Part shown: piece by piece, positions 23,210 to 34,770 of the stretch
Layout of the letters: each line of letters starts with the position of its first letter
Numbering within the stretch: the first letter of the stretch is position 1
From: Siphonodentalium dalli
Taxonomy: Eukaryota; Mollusca; Scaphopoda; Gadilida; Siphonodentaliidae
Reading direction: 5' to 3'
Assembly (NCBI GenBank): GCA_032622095.1
Contig: CP136065.1
Coordinates: forward strand, 218,346,151-218,410,150
DNA length: 64,000 nucleotides
Program-made: the position numbers and the translations under genes
The notes under the pieces: generated by a model
The model's input: the letters and a program-made list of their open reading frames with translations, nothing else
The model's database searches: none
Told to the model about the DNA's origin: nothing

Positions 23210-25150
23210 GCAGAAAAGGGGGAGGGGCAGAAAACAAATTGTCGCCGATTGCCACCAAACTTATATATAATAATCCCCATGATATGAGGAATCTAATGGT
23301 GTGGTTTAAATATGGCAAAAGTCGCGCCGTTCGCGTCAGGGGTGCCCGGAAGGGGGAGGGGCAGATTTTTTTTCTGTCGCCGATTTCCACCAAACTTATA
23401 TATAATCATCCCCGTGATATGAAAAAATGAACGGTGTGGTTTAAAAGTGGCGTCGTTCGAGTCAGGGATGCACGGAAGGGGAGAGGGGCACCAAAATTGA
23501 AAAACTAATTTTAGCGCCGATCTCCACCAAATTGATATATATTCTTCTCCATTATACAAGCAATCAAATTGTGCGCTTTAACAACGCCAAATTGTTGTCT
23601 TTTGGTTGAGAGATTGGGAGGGGATGGGCACTAAATTTGATAATAATTGGTTTAGTCGCCGATTGCCACCACACTTATACAAAATCATCCCCATCTAAGG
23701 AGTCTAATGGTGTTGCTGCTTATATCTGTCAAATGTGGCCTCATTCGAGTCAGGGTTGCATTGAAAGGGACAGGGGCACCAAAATTGATGCACAATTTTT
23801 TTGCGCCAATTTCCACCAAATTGATACACGTTCTTATCCAAGATACGAGGAATCTAATCGTGTTATTTAATATCCAAGATACGAGGAATCTAATCGTGTT
23901 ATTTAAAGACGCCATAATGGTGCTGTTTGTTTGACAGATGGGGGTGTGGATTGGCACCAAATTTGATAAAAAAAATTGTTTAGTCGCCGATTATTACCAA
24001 ACTTATAAACAATCATCTCCATGATACCAGGAGTATAATCGTGTGGTTTAAGGATGTCATAAGTTGGGCCATTCGAGTCAGTGGTGTATATAGATGAGAG
24101 GGACACAACAAATTATATCTATATGTTTAGTGCCGATTTCCACCAGATTGATACATATTCTTCTCTGTGATACGAGGAATCTTATCGTGTCGTATAGATA
24201 CACCAAATTTGTGCCCTATGGGTGAGAGATATGGAGACCTTAAATTTGATACGAATTTGTATACTCGCCAATTTTTTCACCAATTTCATATATATGCATC
24301 TCTAATCTCTAATGAGTCTTAGTGTGTGCAGCTTGAGACTGAAATAGGGACGGGAGGGGCACCAAGACTGATACAAAATATTTTTAGTACTAATTACCAT
24401 CAAATTCAGACACGTTCTTCTCAAATGATACAAGAAATCAAATCGTGCTGTCTGTCTTTCTGTCTGTCTGTGTGCGTTCTATATATAACTTCACGCGGTA
24501 CAATCGAGATGGCACCAAGGCGTTCTGAGAGGGGTATATGTTTACAAGGAAGATAACGGTGCGGGTAAAAAAATTCTAAAATGACGCTGTTGGTGTCAGG
24601 GGAAGGAAAGGGGGAGGTCGGCAAAATTAAAAATATATCGTGAAATAGTTTTGTCGCCGATTTCCACCAAACGAATACATAATCACCTTCGCAATATGGC
24701 GTTGTTCATGTCAACGTTGCATCAACAATTGATTTAATAAACTATTTTTAGCCCAGATTTCCACCAAATTGATATATTATTCTTCTCTATGATACGAGGA
24801 ATATCATTGTGTGATTTAAAGACGTCAAATTGCTGTCGGTTGGGTGAGAGATATGGGTCATAATTATTCTCAGAATTTGTTTAGTTGCTGATTACCACCA
24901 AACATATATATACTCATCGCCAGTATATGATGCATCCATGAGTCTAATGGGAGTGGTTTAAATATGTCAAAAGAGGCAAACGCTGGTACAAATTTATTTG
25001 GCACCAATTTCCACCGAATTCATACACGTTTTTTTATATAATGATATACCATTAATTAAATCACATTTGGTGTCGTTTGCGTCGCGGATGGCGAGCGAAT
25101 ATGCACTATCATTGATAAGATTGATATTCGCCTTTATCCACATATAAGTT
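23210..25150 (+). repeat. Degenerate 130-150-bp tandem array inside the Helitron-like element
   Basis: The anchor TCGCCGATTTCCACCAAACT or its variants occurs near 23242, 23378, 23514, 23655, 23800, 23983, 24130, 24264, 24390, 24653, 24752, 24882 and 25000. Two unit types alternate (...ACCAAACTTATATATAATCA and ...ACCAAATTGATACACGTTCT), giving a dimer of about 270 bp. At 24448-24600 the lead-in (TCTG)n, TTCTATA, GTGACGCNGTTGNTGTCAGG recurs, so the array is in two blocks. Open frames here are incidental. Confidence 0.8.
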
Positions 25151-26155
25151 ATATACAATCACCCAGGCCATCTCCATATCATGTTAAGTAGTTTTGGACG
25201 TTCACATTTCACAATCCCGACATATGGTGACCCACTTAAGTCACTTTAACAATTATATCGTATTAACTGTCATATTTATATGGGAATAGCAATCAGGGCA
25301 TTCACAAAATGAGATAGCAAAAAGAGATACATAGAAGAAGCATTAAACGTATATTTATCATTCTATTGAAGAGATACATATAGTCGTGCAAACTGAGAGA
25401 CCCCGAACTGTCAGAGGATTGCATATATATTATAACAAAATTGAGTCTGTTCCATTCAATACAGTTTCCACAAAAAAGTTACAATTTGTCAAAAATAGTG
25501 GTCACAGTGTGCAGTCAAATATAGTTTCTTCTGGTATACAAGAAAATGCAGTTAGTAGCATAAGACTTTTCAAGATCCTCCCAATACTGCACATCTGACA
25601 AGGGTTTTATAACAGAATCCTCGACTGACATAAACAACTCAAAATATCGCTCTGTGCCTGGCACATGTAGCTAATATTTGTGCGCATCAACATTTCGTTT
25701 AAACTGAGAATATTTAGCCAATATATAGCACCATGAACAGAGGAGCACCTGGAAATTTCTTTGAAACATCTGTATCTTCATGGAGATAGCCAGGTGTCCT
25801 CGAGAACTTAGTCCAACCCACTAAATTGATTGATACATCTCAATATTTAAAACCCAATTATCATCTTTTATCGAACTAATGTGTTTATGATGTTCATGTA
25901 TCATATTATAACGTCTAATGTATACGCAGTTATAAATAAATACGTACTTCATTATTGTTGGAACGGATTAATCGCGACAAACAGAATGACAATTGACAAG
26001 GTGAGCCACTACTTATATCCCATGACTGTAATAATCATGTTTTATGATGCTATTTGAGTATACAATTTATGAGAAAACGTATAACAATTTTAAGCAAGAG
26101 CGTTCTCTATCCCCAACAAATATCCACAGCATACAGAGGGTTTCTCATCGCATTA
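25151..26155. other. Helitron-like element, unique 3' body
   Basis: AT-rich with no recognisable coding sequence. The 70-codon frame at 25386-25598 has no motif. Confidence 0.45.
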
Positions 26156-26315
26156 ACCTGGGCAACGCCGGGTAACCCTGCTAGTTATATAAGAGAATGC
26201 ACTGGCACAGGGTCTTCAATGCTGCGCCAGCATAGCTCCCGTCATTAACGGGATTAAATCAATGGACGATTTGTTCAAATAGTGTTATTGCTATCGTTGA
26301 CGGATTGGGCAAAAT

Positions 26316-26785
26316 ATGTTTGTGCCAATACATTCTCTTATATATGAGTCGACCATATATATAAGAGAATGCATTAGCCTAACAATTTTTATCATTGTTT
26401 TTCAATTTTTGTTACATTCTTTTATCATTTTTATCATTTTTTATAATTTGTTCTTACATTCATTAACAATTTTTGTCATTTTTTATAATTTTTTCTTACA
26501 TTCTTTAACAGTTTTATCAAATGTCATGTTTTCTTACATTCTTTGTAAAATTTTCTTACATTCTTTAACAATTTTAATCATTTTTTTCATTATTTCTTAC
26601 ATTCTTTAACAAATGTTTATCCATTTTTTTTTCAGTTTTTAACAATTATAAAAAATAATATAACATTTGTTAGGCTAATGAATTATCTTATATAAGCGAT
26701 GCGACCTCGACTCGCATATATAAGAGAATGCATTGGCGCAGGGTTTTCGCAAAATTTCAGGAAGATCACGTCGTGAAAGGGTTAA
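26316..26785. mobile_element. TTAA hairpin MITE, family G, copy with expanded core
   Basis: The left hairpin 26320-26385 is GTGCCAATACATTCTCTTAT with its complement. The right hairpin is 26669-26745, followed by CGTGAAAGGGTTAA at 26772-26785. The core between them is a tandem array, whereas copies at 44901 and 48709 have a single core monomer. The left TTAA end is not recognisable. Confidence 0.7.
26388..26640. repeat. ~42-bp tandem array in MITE core
   Basis: About six units of TTCTTACATTCTTTAACAAT followed by TTTTATCATTTTTTATAATT, with length variation. The complement of one unit, TTGTTAAAGAATGTAAGAAA, is the single-copy core of the MITEs at 45025 and 48832. Confidence 0.8.
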
Positions 26786-28429
26786 AGAATACGCAAAGAA
26801 GCTAAATGATAAGAGTACGAGAAAAACAATTCTGATTTCTGAAATATTAGTTTTTGATTAAATGATCACTGATCAAATCAGTAATGTAATGATGATTCCC
26901 TCGTTCGCAAATATTGGAGCTATTGCATCAGAAATTAGCGTTCACTGTGAAAATAATTGCAATGAACATATATTAATTGCCTATCAAAGGACATTACGGT
27001 TCTGTGTAGTATCACTTCAGCCTTTTCGGTTCCAACAAATCACTTCTCTTCAATTACTTGCCGTGGAATGGGGGAAATAGCTGGCATCAATAATTAATCT
27101 GTAATGAAATCGTCATGCGGGATAGATTGCGATGATCGATGCTCAATATGCGCTGCTGGCGACAATCTTGGAAATTCTTTGTGACAAACTGCGGTACCTC
27201 GGTTTCTGCCCCGCTGTGAAGCCAGACTCACTATTTCTGTATTACTCCGTTGGGTAGAATGTTAGCCCAACACCATAGTAATCGGGTGTTGGGTAGTTTA
27301 GTAAAATATGTTCAGTAAAATGTACCCGATACTGATATAGTGATAATACATCATGTATTGGGTCATTCTGAAATCATATGTGCAGTAAAACATTTCGCTT
27401 GTTATTTTACTAAGTTTATAGTAAAAGTCACGTGAATCCATTCAGGCCAATGGTTCATCACGACTTGACCACGCTGTGTTGTTAAAACAAAATAAAAATG
27501 GCTGACTATTTCCCTTATCAGCAAGTTGAAAGAATGTGGCTTTGTGGCACTAAAGGAGTCATTCGAATGTATATATATTCATTACACAACCAGGTATTGA
27601 CAGCAGTTGTATTACTAACTAAGGTTTGTGTCTCTCGACCAGCTGCTGGATATGGAATATTTCATTCCCCGCCAATTTCATTCAATGTTGACAAATTGGA
27701 CGTTGAGTTGAAAGACGTTTCGTACCATTAACGGTTTGGTACCTGTTGTATACCATACCATCATAATATATACCAATACAACTCAATTGTGTTTGTTTGT
27801 TTATCTATCTGTCCGTTGTCTGTCCGGCTATGGGCGAACAGCGGGTCATGGGATTGTTGACGTCAGATATCTTAAAAGGGCACTAATAATCAATTTAATT
27901 AAATAATTGATTATATGCCCAAAAATTGTTGGAATCTGGTTGTTAAAAATTTATTCACAGGGCGAATTTACCAAATGAGTGTCACGTGATAGGTATCGAT
28001 GACCTCAGACTAATTAAAGGACCACTACTAAACAATTGTAATTAAATAATTAATCATATACCCAAAACGGTTGGACCCTGGTCGCTGGAAATTTGTATGC
28101 AGTTGTGAATTGACACAGACAGTACCATTGTATAGGTGCTGTTGATCCTAAAGGGGAACTTAAATATTATATTATCATAAATTAGCAGTTAAGAGCATTA
28201 TATGTAGGAACATTGGTACACAGGGGTCACAGGATCAAATGTCGAGTTGTTGGGGCAGATATATAACATATCATTCTGTCAATAAAAAAAATTATAATGT
28301 TGATATTTTTTTTAATTTCGTTGTAACGATTACAACACAAAACGTGAAGATGCACGGTTGGCGACAGAGATTCGCGTTTTTAACGTTTGTGGCATGGGAC
28401 AATCTTTGACCTTCGTTTTTAGTTTAAAC
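26786..28429. other. Intronic sequence with one tandem duplication
   Basis: Two tandem units of about 132 bp at 27860-27997 and 27998-28130 share GACSTCAGA, TTAATTAAATAATTRATYAT, CCAAAA...GGTTGG and the spacing. They are preceded by GTTTGTTTGTTTATCTATCT. No coding sequence was recognised; a 77-codon plus-strand frame at 27498 starts in a good context but has no motif. Confidence 0.5.
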
Positions 28430-28998
28430 ATATTTATTAAGCTAAACTCAGCTTAAGGGATCGGAGCACAAGTTACAAAACTTACGGTTGCTCCTCTCCC
28501 TACAAATGTTACAAATAATAGATATACATACAAAAGACGACAATTACAGCACGATACAAAAACAATCAAAGCAAGTAAATTTGGAGAAAAACCGTCATCC
28601 GTGATCCACTGGCGACAGGAAGGGACTCTCTACCACATATCCATCTGAATTGAAGAGCACTGTTTGAGGTTTTAATATACGATTAAGGTCATTCTTCGAA
28701 TCTCTTGGTAGCATTGATATATGACTGTACTATCTTGAATAATTCAGTATTAGTTTCATAAGAGACGCTTGGGTCACCGAAAAGTACTTTTTCTGTTGTT
28801 AAGACTCTTATACCAAAGCGATTAAAACGGTCAAGCATGATTTGCCTCTCTAATGGGTACAGGGGACACATGAAAATGAAATGGAATGCGGTTTCTTCGT
28901 GGTATCCACAAGTACACATAGGGGATGTGTGAATATAATTATGAAATTTATCAAAGTTTAGGTTACTACAGTTATTTCGCAGTCTACAATGAATTATG
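28430..28998 (-). mobile_element. LINE 3' fragment (C-terminus of ORF2)
   Basis: The minus strand from about 28998 reads IHCRLRNNCSNLN..., then SPMCTCGYHEETAFHFIFMC and PLYPLERQIML. This is the C-terminal cysteine/histidine motif (CxCG...ET..H....CP.Y...R) typical of many non-LTR retrotransposon ORF2 proteins. The frame ends at 28689; the rest down to about 28430 is probably 3' UTR. Everything upstream (endonuclease, RT) is missing, as expected for 5' truncation at insertion. It lies in the GPCR intron in sense orientation. Confidence 0.75.
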
Positions 28999-29330
28999 AC
29001 CTTCGTTGTGACTGTGAACGTGTGTATGCCCGTATTCTGCTATGTTGTTTGTAACGAAAAACTGTTCCACATATATTTGTCGTCGATTGCGACATGCTAT
29101 TTTCAGACTGGTCAGTTAATTTATCACAAAATACTTCGTTATCTCATTTTCCTCATAATTATTACGAAACGGTCTATATTATTTGACTACATAGAGCTCT
29201 GGACAACCCTCATACGTCAGTCACTACATTATAATAGCAATAGGGTGTTTTATCACAAATCAAAGTATTGTGGTATAATTACCCAGTCATTTGGGTTATA
29301 CATACACATGTACTTGACTCCCTTATACAG

Positions 29331-29690
29331 CTAGGTAAGTCCCACCTTAAGAATGTTCTGGGTACAGATTGGGACCATATTGGCCTGTTAGATTTGGTTC
29401 TGCGTGGCCAATCTTGGTCAGTCGGTGATTACTGATACAGCCCAGTGCTCCAATCATAAGATATTAGTACTGTAAGTGGCTGGGTGTTCACCCTCAATAC
29501 ATGCAGTTTCCTGAGTTCCCAGCTGATATCTGTACCCAGTGGGTGAATCAGTTGAGACCTAAACATGATGTGAACAAGACCTTGGCTGCCGACCTGCAGA
29601 GACGAGTCCGGCCTCATACAGGGTCACTGGGAATGTTGGGATGTGCGAAGAGGTGCATTCTAATGTTTGATGTGCGACAAGGTGAGTAGC
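29331..29690 (+). pseudogene. Possible coding remnant, unknown family
   Basis: Two open segments on the plus strand look protein-like. The first (to 29433) contains LKNVLGTDWDHIGLLDLVLR then GQSWSVGDY-stop. The second (29467-29685) contains WLGVHPQYMQFPEFPADICT, QWVNQLRPKHDVNKTLAADL and QRRVRPHTGSLGMLG, ending at a strong donor-like CAAG|GTGAGT. Only 33 bp separates them, too short for an intron, so a frameshifted relic is likelier. The family was not recognised. It is antisense to the GPCR. Confidence 0.35.
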
Positions 29691-30574
29691 ACAGCCTTTT
29701 ATATCACCAGAGAGATACCTAATTTCTCCATAGTATATTGAACATATCGCATCTGAGGAACTATTTGCGGTGCCATATTGTGTCACGACTCAGTCATTAG
29801 ACCCGTATAACGTTCGCAACGGAGAGCATTTTTACTAACAATTACATGTAGTCAATGCTAGTCTATAGTTAAAATACATAGGATACATTGTTCCCCGATT
29901 AGCATGTGCTGTGAATAATGGGAGTCGACCCATCGATCGTATGCAGACATCACATGAACAATGAGGAAAATCCTTGTACAATTTCCGGTGTCGAGTCCAG
30001 ATGGTGATAGTGTATTCATATCCAGACTAGGAAGCAGACGGCGGTTATCCATCAACTTGAGACATAAATCCTTACAGTCATTGTGGGATTGACACCGGGC
30101 GTGACCGATCGAATGGGATGGGGCATTTAGCGATAAACCGTCTCAATTCCTGATGGAAACGGTGTAGCTGACCGTGAGAGGAATTCTCATAATGTTCAAT
30201 ATCATGACACTCTGCGGGAGAGATTCGATTAGATTATAATGTGTCTCGCCGTTTTAAATCACTTCCCCAATAATAACTGCAATGTTCGTTTGCAGAATAC
30301 ACCAAGTGTCCGCTACTTGAGTATCAATTTGCAGGAACTGTGGACTAGACAGCGTGAAGCAATTCTTAAGAACTAAAAATATACATATAACTATATCCAG
30401 ATGAGTCGGATGTCCATAGTGTAACCACCCGAAACAATTGCACTAACTGCCTTTGATTATCTCATTTTGTTGTATGTGAGAACCAAGAATAACCTCCACC
30501 CTCTCGCGAAAGAGAACACCAGCCACGACAATCAGCGACAATCGGTTCTTTTAAGTCGCTTCCATTATATAATT
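29691..30574. other. No gene recognised
   Basis: Intronic sequence with short open frames only. Confidence 0.4.
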
Positions 30575-30845
30575 ATTCAAAATGTAACGTTCTAACCCTG
30601 CCTTAACAAGCACAGCGGAAATATTTTCATTTTTCTAGTTGTGGTTATTCGCAGATAAGCATTTGTAACTATGTGACAAATAAAACACGTCGGATTTTTT
30701 AAACGACTTCCAAATGTAACTTTGTAACCATTTTATAACAAGGATAGGTGAAATATTTTAATTTTTTCTAGTTGCGGTTATTCGCAGATACGCATTGTAA
30801 CTATGTGACAACAAAAAACAAGTCGGATTTTTTAAACAACTTCCA
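30575..30845. repeat. Tandem duplication, about 132 bp x 2
   Basis: 30578-30709 and 30711-30844 share CTAGTTGYGGTTATTCGCAG, GTAACTATGTGACAA and GTCGGATTTTTTAAAC, with about 85 percent similarity by eye. Confidence 0.85.
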
Positions 30846-31359
30846 AATTAAACTCCAAATGCCAAAAAAATAAAATACGACGCATTTGTAACACACGAGC
30901 AAAGGTTGAGTCGACTTGTGAAAAAAAAACCACCACGTATTTGTAATTGAAGGACCACCAAGACGTCATATGTAGGAAGTGGAAGATTTTGGAGGCAAGA
31001 ATATGCCAACTAAATGAAGATTATAACGGTGGTGCTATATCTCTAAATCAGTACTGGAACTCCATAACGTACGATGAACCAACATGCTATTTTGGCATTG
31101 TATTGGCATTTGATATATCTTCCAAAGACAGGAAGCCAGTTTGGTCGGACTTTATCCCTTATTTTGTTACAATCAAGTAACAATGGTTCCATAATAAACG
31201 ATAAACGTATTCTGCTACTAAATAACCAACATCTGAAACAATTTGGAAATTAGAATGGCGTGTATTAATGTACTATGGGAATACTAGTGTTTTTAATTCC
31301 ATGTGTTGTTTTTTCTTTTTGGGACATGTAAATTTTGATGCATTTCTGAATAAAGATAT

Positions 31360-31412
31360 GCCCAGAACAGAAAAACTTCGAAATAGCGAACCTTCGGAAT
31401 ATAGAACCATCT
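31360..31412. repeat. 16-bp repeat flank, LINE 3' side
   Basis: TTCGAAATAGCGAACCTTCG followed by GAATATAGAACC: about three degenerate units of CGGAATAGAGAACCTT. The same unit forms the flank at the other end of the LINE (34655-34770). Confidence 0.75.
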
Positions 31413-31586
31413 TCTTCTTCTCTTTATCTATCCATCCATTTAGGATAACCTCGTTCGAGTAAAAACATTGTAGTATGTACATATGTACAGTAGCTAAATT
31501 GATAAAACAAATTAGATAAAAGATACGGAAACGTGCAGGTCTGACTATCAGTCTACCGGTATACATAGTTTCGAGTGTGAACATCT

Positions 31587-32218
31587 TCAGCCAAGAGAGA
31601 GAGAACGGTATCTTGCACAGTGTAGATGGTAGCACAATATGGTTGAGTAGTGATAGGCATCACAGACATCAGTCGAAGCCACAGATGAGGAGAAGTCGTC
31701 GAACATCGATGGATCTAGAATGTACTGTAGCTTTACTTCCGTTGGTATTGAGAAGAAATCAGTGTCAAATATACATTTGTAGCTTTCAGCTAACTTCGGC
31801 ATAACACGATCACGGACTGGTTGTAGGTATGAACAGGTTAACATAATATGTTGAATAGACTCTTACCATCATTACATAGCTGACACACAGGAGATGAGTT
31901 TGAGTATCGATGTCTATTTACTTCCAAAGTATATGTGTTGGTCAGAAGACGAAGCTTAGTGGAAAGTTTAAATATACAGCGATGTTAATCAGGATTTACA
32001 GTCAGTATTTTGTTGATGACACCAGGTGTGTATGCTCGAGCATTAAGATACTTGAGTGTGCTGTAGAGAGAGGCTTCTTCACAAATGCGATTTTTCCAAT
32101 ATGATAAAACTGCTTCTTTGACACAGGTTTTCCAAGCATTTTTTGTTTGTGGTGAAGAAAGTTCATTAAAGATACATGGTAGATTATATTTGTGGAAGAG
32201 TGACTTTACTACTACAAA
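31587..32218 (-). pseudogene. LINE ORF2 segment: C-terminal Cys/His region
   Basis: One frame gives KLRLLTNTYTLEVNRHRY, then SSPVCQLCNDGKS near 31885-31990. After a one-base shift, IQHIMLTCSYLQPVRDRV follows (31844 downward). Together these form a C-x2-C ... H-x4-C motif, comparable to but different from the one at 28.9 kb, so two LINE families are present. Confidence 0.7.
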
Positions 32219-33784
32219 TCAGCTGTGACTGGTTTTGTCCTTCATCAGCAGTTGACGAAATGCGAGCTGTTTTTCAACTGAGGAATCATCTTGGCGACAG
32301 ACATTGTTGAATAATATAATAATCTTCTTGTCGATTTGTCCTTCAACTGGTAAAAGTCCAGAAAGAATATACACCACTGGATCAGCTGTAGACTGAGATA
32401 AAGATAGAACCTGTTTAATAAATTTCTTCTGGTATAGTTCTAGCTTGAGAACAGCTTTCTGGTCCACACTAATAACTTCACATCCATATGTGAGAGCAGG
32501 AGCCACATATATCTTGTATAGATGAATGCAAGTTCTGGGGTCAAGACCGTTGTTACCATGAAGCCCCATAGGCATCAAGGCATGATCAAGCTGTATGCTG
32601 TCCGTCTCGCTTTCTTTATATTATTATCGATTGTGGAACGAATTATACCAAGATGAGAGGAAGATTGTACATTTGGCATCTGCACTCCATCCATTAGGAA
32701 TTTCATATCACTGGTCTGTCGTTTGCCACACTGAGAAACTTTAATAATCACACTTTTCTGTGGTTGCAGCATATATCGATGTTCACGACTATATTGATGC
32801 GCAATGTTAATGAGAATTTGCATATCACCTGGATTTGAGCTGACCAATGCAATGTCGTCGGCACATGCAGTGGCACTAACGTTGATGTTTCCAATCTTAA
32901 CGCCGAGATCATTGGTGGATAATCTAAGTAGGAGTTCATTTATATAAAGTTTATACAGATCAGCGCTGAGAATTCCTCCTTGTCGAACTCCTTGCAGTAT
33001 TTCAAAGACTCCAGATTTACATGAGTCCCATTTCACAATGGATGAGCAGTTAGAATGAAGGTCATCAATCAACTTCCAATAAATATGGTTAATTGAAGTT
33101 TAAAATGTTTTTCGAAGAAGCATTTCCTTGTTAACAACATCGAAGGCAGATTTAGCATCCAAGAGACCAATGTAAACATCACTTTTCAGATCTTGCTGTT
33201 CTCGGAGAGCTTCCTCAAGTATGAGGGCACTGTTCAGAGGAGAAGCATTGGCAGTGAAGCCGCGTTGAATTGGAGCTTGTTCAGGCAAGGTGAATTTTCT
33301 GAATTCTTCACGAATAATTACTTCCATTATTTTCAGCATGACGGGCAAGACAGTTATTCCTCTATAACTAGAAGCATATGCTTTATCACCTTTGTTTTTT
33401 ATATACCGGATTCAGAAGACCGGTTTTAAGTGAGGTTGGAATCTGTCCATCAGATAGAATCACATTGATAATTTGAGTCAGAATTTTAATAAGATTGTCA
33501 CTTGTATAAACAAAATGTTCCGCAGAGAGTCCAAATATGTCTTCAGCTTTTCCTTTTTTCAAAGTGGAAATAGCTTTTCTTACTGTAGTGCTGTCAACTT
33601 GGGTAGAAGTTGTATACATAGAATTAGCTTTTATGGCAAGATAGTCTATAATAACATCTTGAAAATGTTTAGAGTCATAGGAGTTATTATCGCTAGGTTG
33701 AGCTAGCTGACTGAAGTGTAGTTTACATCCATCAATAACATCCTCATTACAGAAGACCTCATCCCCAACATGAAGATCGGTCAA
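32219..33784 (-). pseudogene. LINE ORF2 segment: reverse transcriptase and thumb, frameshifted
   Basis: In order: KKGKAEDIFGLSAEHF and SLKTGLLNPVYKK (33386-33784); QRGFTANASPLNSALILEEA and LLDAKSAFD (33100-33348); LQGVRQGGILSADLYKLYIN, ATACADDIALVSS and SSHLGI (32575-33072); a thumb-like YKIYVAPALTYGCE...QKKFIKQVL (32219-32578). The catalytic box is CADD rather than the usual F/YADD; this may be decay or a lineage variant. Each block lies in a different frame from the next. Confidence 0.9.
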
Positions 33785-34640
33785 GAAGACACTTGTCGCT
33801 TTACGAGAGAATAGAAGAGATCCTTGTTGTTTTCGCCAGCTTGCATGATAGAAACTTTCAGATCCTGGTTTTGATGATGTATAGCTTTACGTACCTCAAG
33901 TCGGTATTGTCGGCGAGTTTCATTTCTATGTATACATAGGCTGTCCTCTGGATCAATAGGTTTACCGGCGCGTACCCATTCAGAATGTGCAGCACGATTA
34001 ACATGGAGAGCCGTAGAAATGTTACTATTCCAAACAGACAGTTTTGGCTTGTTTTTATTTACTTTCCTTCCTCGCGATGTCTCTTTCGCAGCTTTACAAA
34101 GGATGTCGGACATACATGTAATGGTACTCATAATATCACTGCTCTGTGTATCCTGCAGAACCCCGATGGACTCCTCAACTTTTTCTGTGTATTGTGCGAT
34201 ATTTACATGTTTCCAATTTATTTTAGGAATAGGAGTTTTGTTTTTGTTGTCATTGAAGGTATATGAGGTATTACCAGGTATATTAAGGAGAACAGGAACG
34301 TGGTCCGAAGTATTCACATCAAGATCGAATCGAAGAGACTCCACACAGAGATCCTTAGGATAAAATATGTAATCAATTTCCGAAACTAGTACACCTTTAA
34401 CATTCATGAAGGTCATTCCTTTCTTGTTGGTAATCAGACAGTTACCTTCCGTTACATCCAGAAGATCTTTGCAACGACGAAGGTCTGGTGATTTATAAAT
34501 ATCAGTATTAAAGTCACCTCCGACAATGATAGAATGGGTAGTTTTATATTTGATGAATATCTCATTAAGTTGATCAATAACATCCTGGAATTCATTAACT
34601 TTATCGTTAGATGTTGTTGGCATATACACAGAAACAAGTA
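33781..34640 (-). pseudogene. LINE ORF2 segment: endonuclease C-terminal half and linker
   Basis: Open to 33781. The sequence around SIIVGGDFNTDI matches the conserved GDFN of the exonuclease/endonuclease/phosphatase fold, and VNTSDHVPVLL its terminal SDH catalytic motif. The N-terminal catalytic Asn and Glu regions are absent; the copy starts at about ILVSVYMP. The linker is basic and polar (SRGRKVNKNKPK). Confidence 0.85.
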
Positions 34641-34654
34641 TTGTTGGTGGTTGG

Positions 34655-34770
34655 AATAAAGAACCTTCGAATTGAGAACCTTAGGAATAGAGCACCTTCG
34701 GAATAGAGAACCTTCGGAATAGAGAACCTTCGTAACAAAGAACATTCGGAATAGAGAACCCTACCCACTT
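34655..34770. repeat. 16-bp minisatellite, LINE 5' side
   Basis: About seven units of CGGAATAGAGAACCTT with variants (AATTGAGAACCTTAG, GTAACAAAGAACATT). It begins within about 15 bp of the truncated endonuclease. The same unit flanks the other end of the LINE at 31360-31412. Confidence 0.85.

Larger units (their letters stand above)
23027..26184 (+). mobile_element. Non-autonomous Helitron-like element, 3.16 kb
   Basis: The 5' end is TCTATCTATATCTATATTTG, then (TGTC)n at 23051-23084. The 3' end has the hairpin ACCTGG-GCAACG-CCGGGT (26156-26173), then AACCCTG and the terminus CTAG followed by a T. This matches the Helitron plan: 5' TC, 3' hairpin then CTRR, inserted between A and T (host A at 23026, T at 26185). 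There is no Rep/helicase frame, so it is non-autonomous. The body is mostly a degenerate tandem array. Confidence 0.68.
22917..26258. mobile_element. TTAA hairpin MITE, family G, split by a Helitron-like element
   Basis: The left part 22917-23026 (CCTGTGCCAATGCATTCTCT, GGGAGCCTCATATTTATAAG, TTTACCTTGACCTTGCAAGC) matches 18443-18550. The right part 26185-26258 (TATATAAGAGAATGCACTGG, TGCTGCGCCAGC, GGGATTAA) matches 18480-18633. Removing 23027-26184 restores a continuous hairpin reading CCAGTGTA-TTATATAAGAGAATGC-ACTGG. Confidence 0.65.
31413..34640 (-). mobile_element. Degenerate, 5'-truncated LINE (non-LTR retrotransposon)
   Basis: Minus-strand remnant of an APE-type LINE ORF2. It starts inside the endonuclease (LVSVYMPTT, GGDFN, TSDHVP), runs through a linker and reverse transcriptase to a C-terminal CQLC...H...C region near 31840-31930. 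At least five frame breaks (near 33780, 33360, 33090, 32575 and 31870) make it inactive. The segment to about 31413 is probably 3' UTR. The clade was not determined. It lies in the GPCR intron in sense orientation. Confidence 0.9.

Noticed and set aside
27498-27731. 77-codon plus-strand gene with a good start context
   Set aside because: No recognised domain and no donor, in intronic sequence; a chance frame is likelier.
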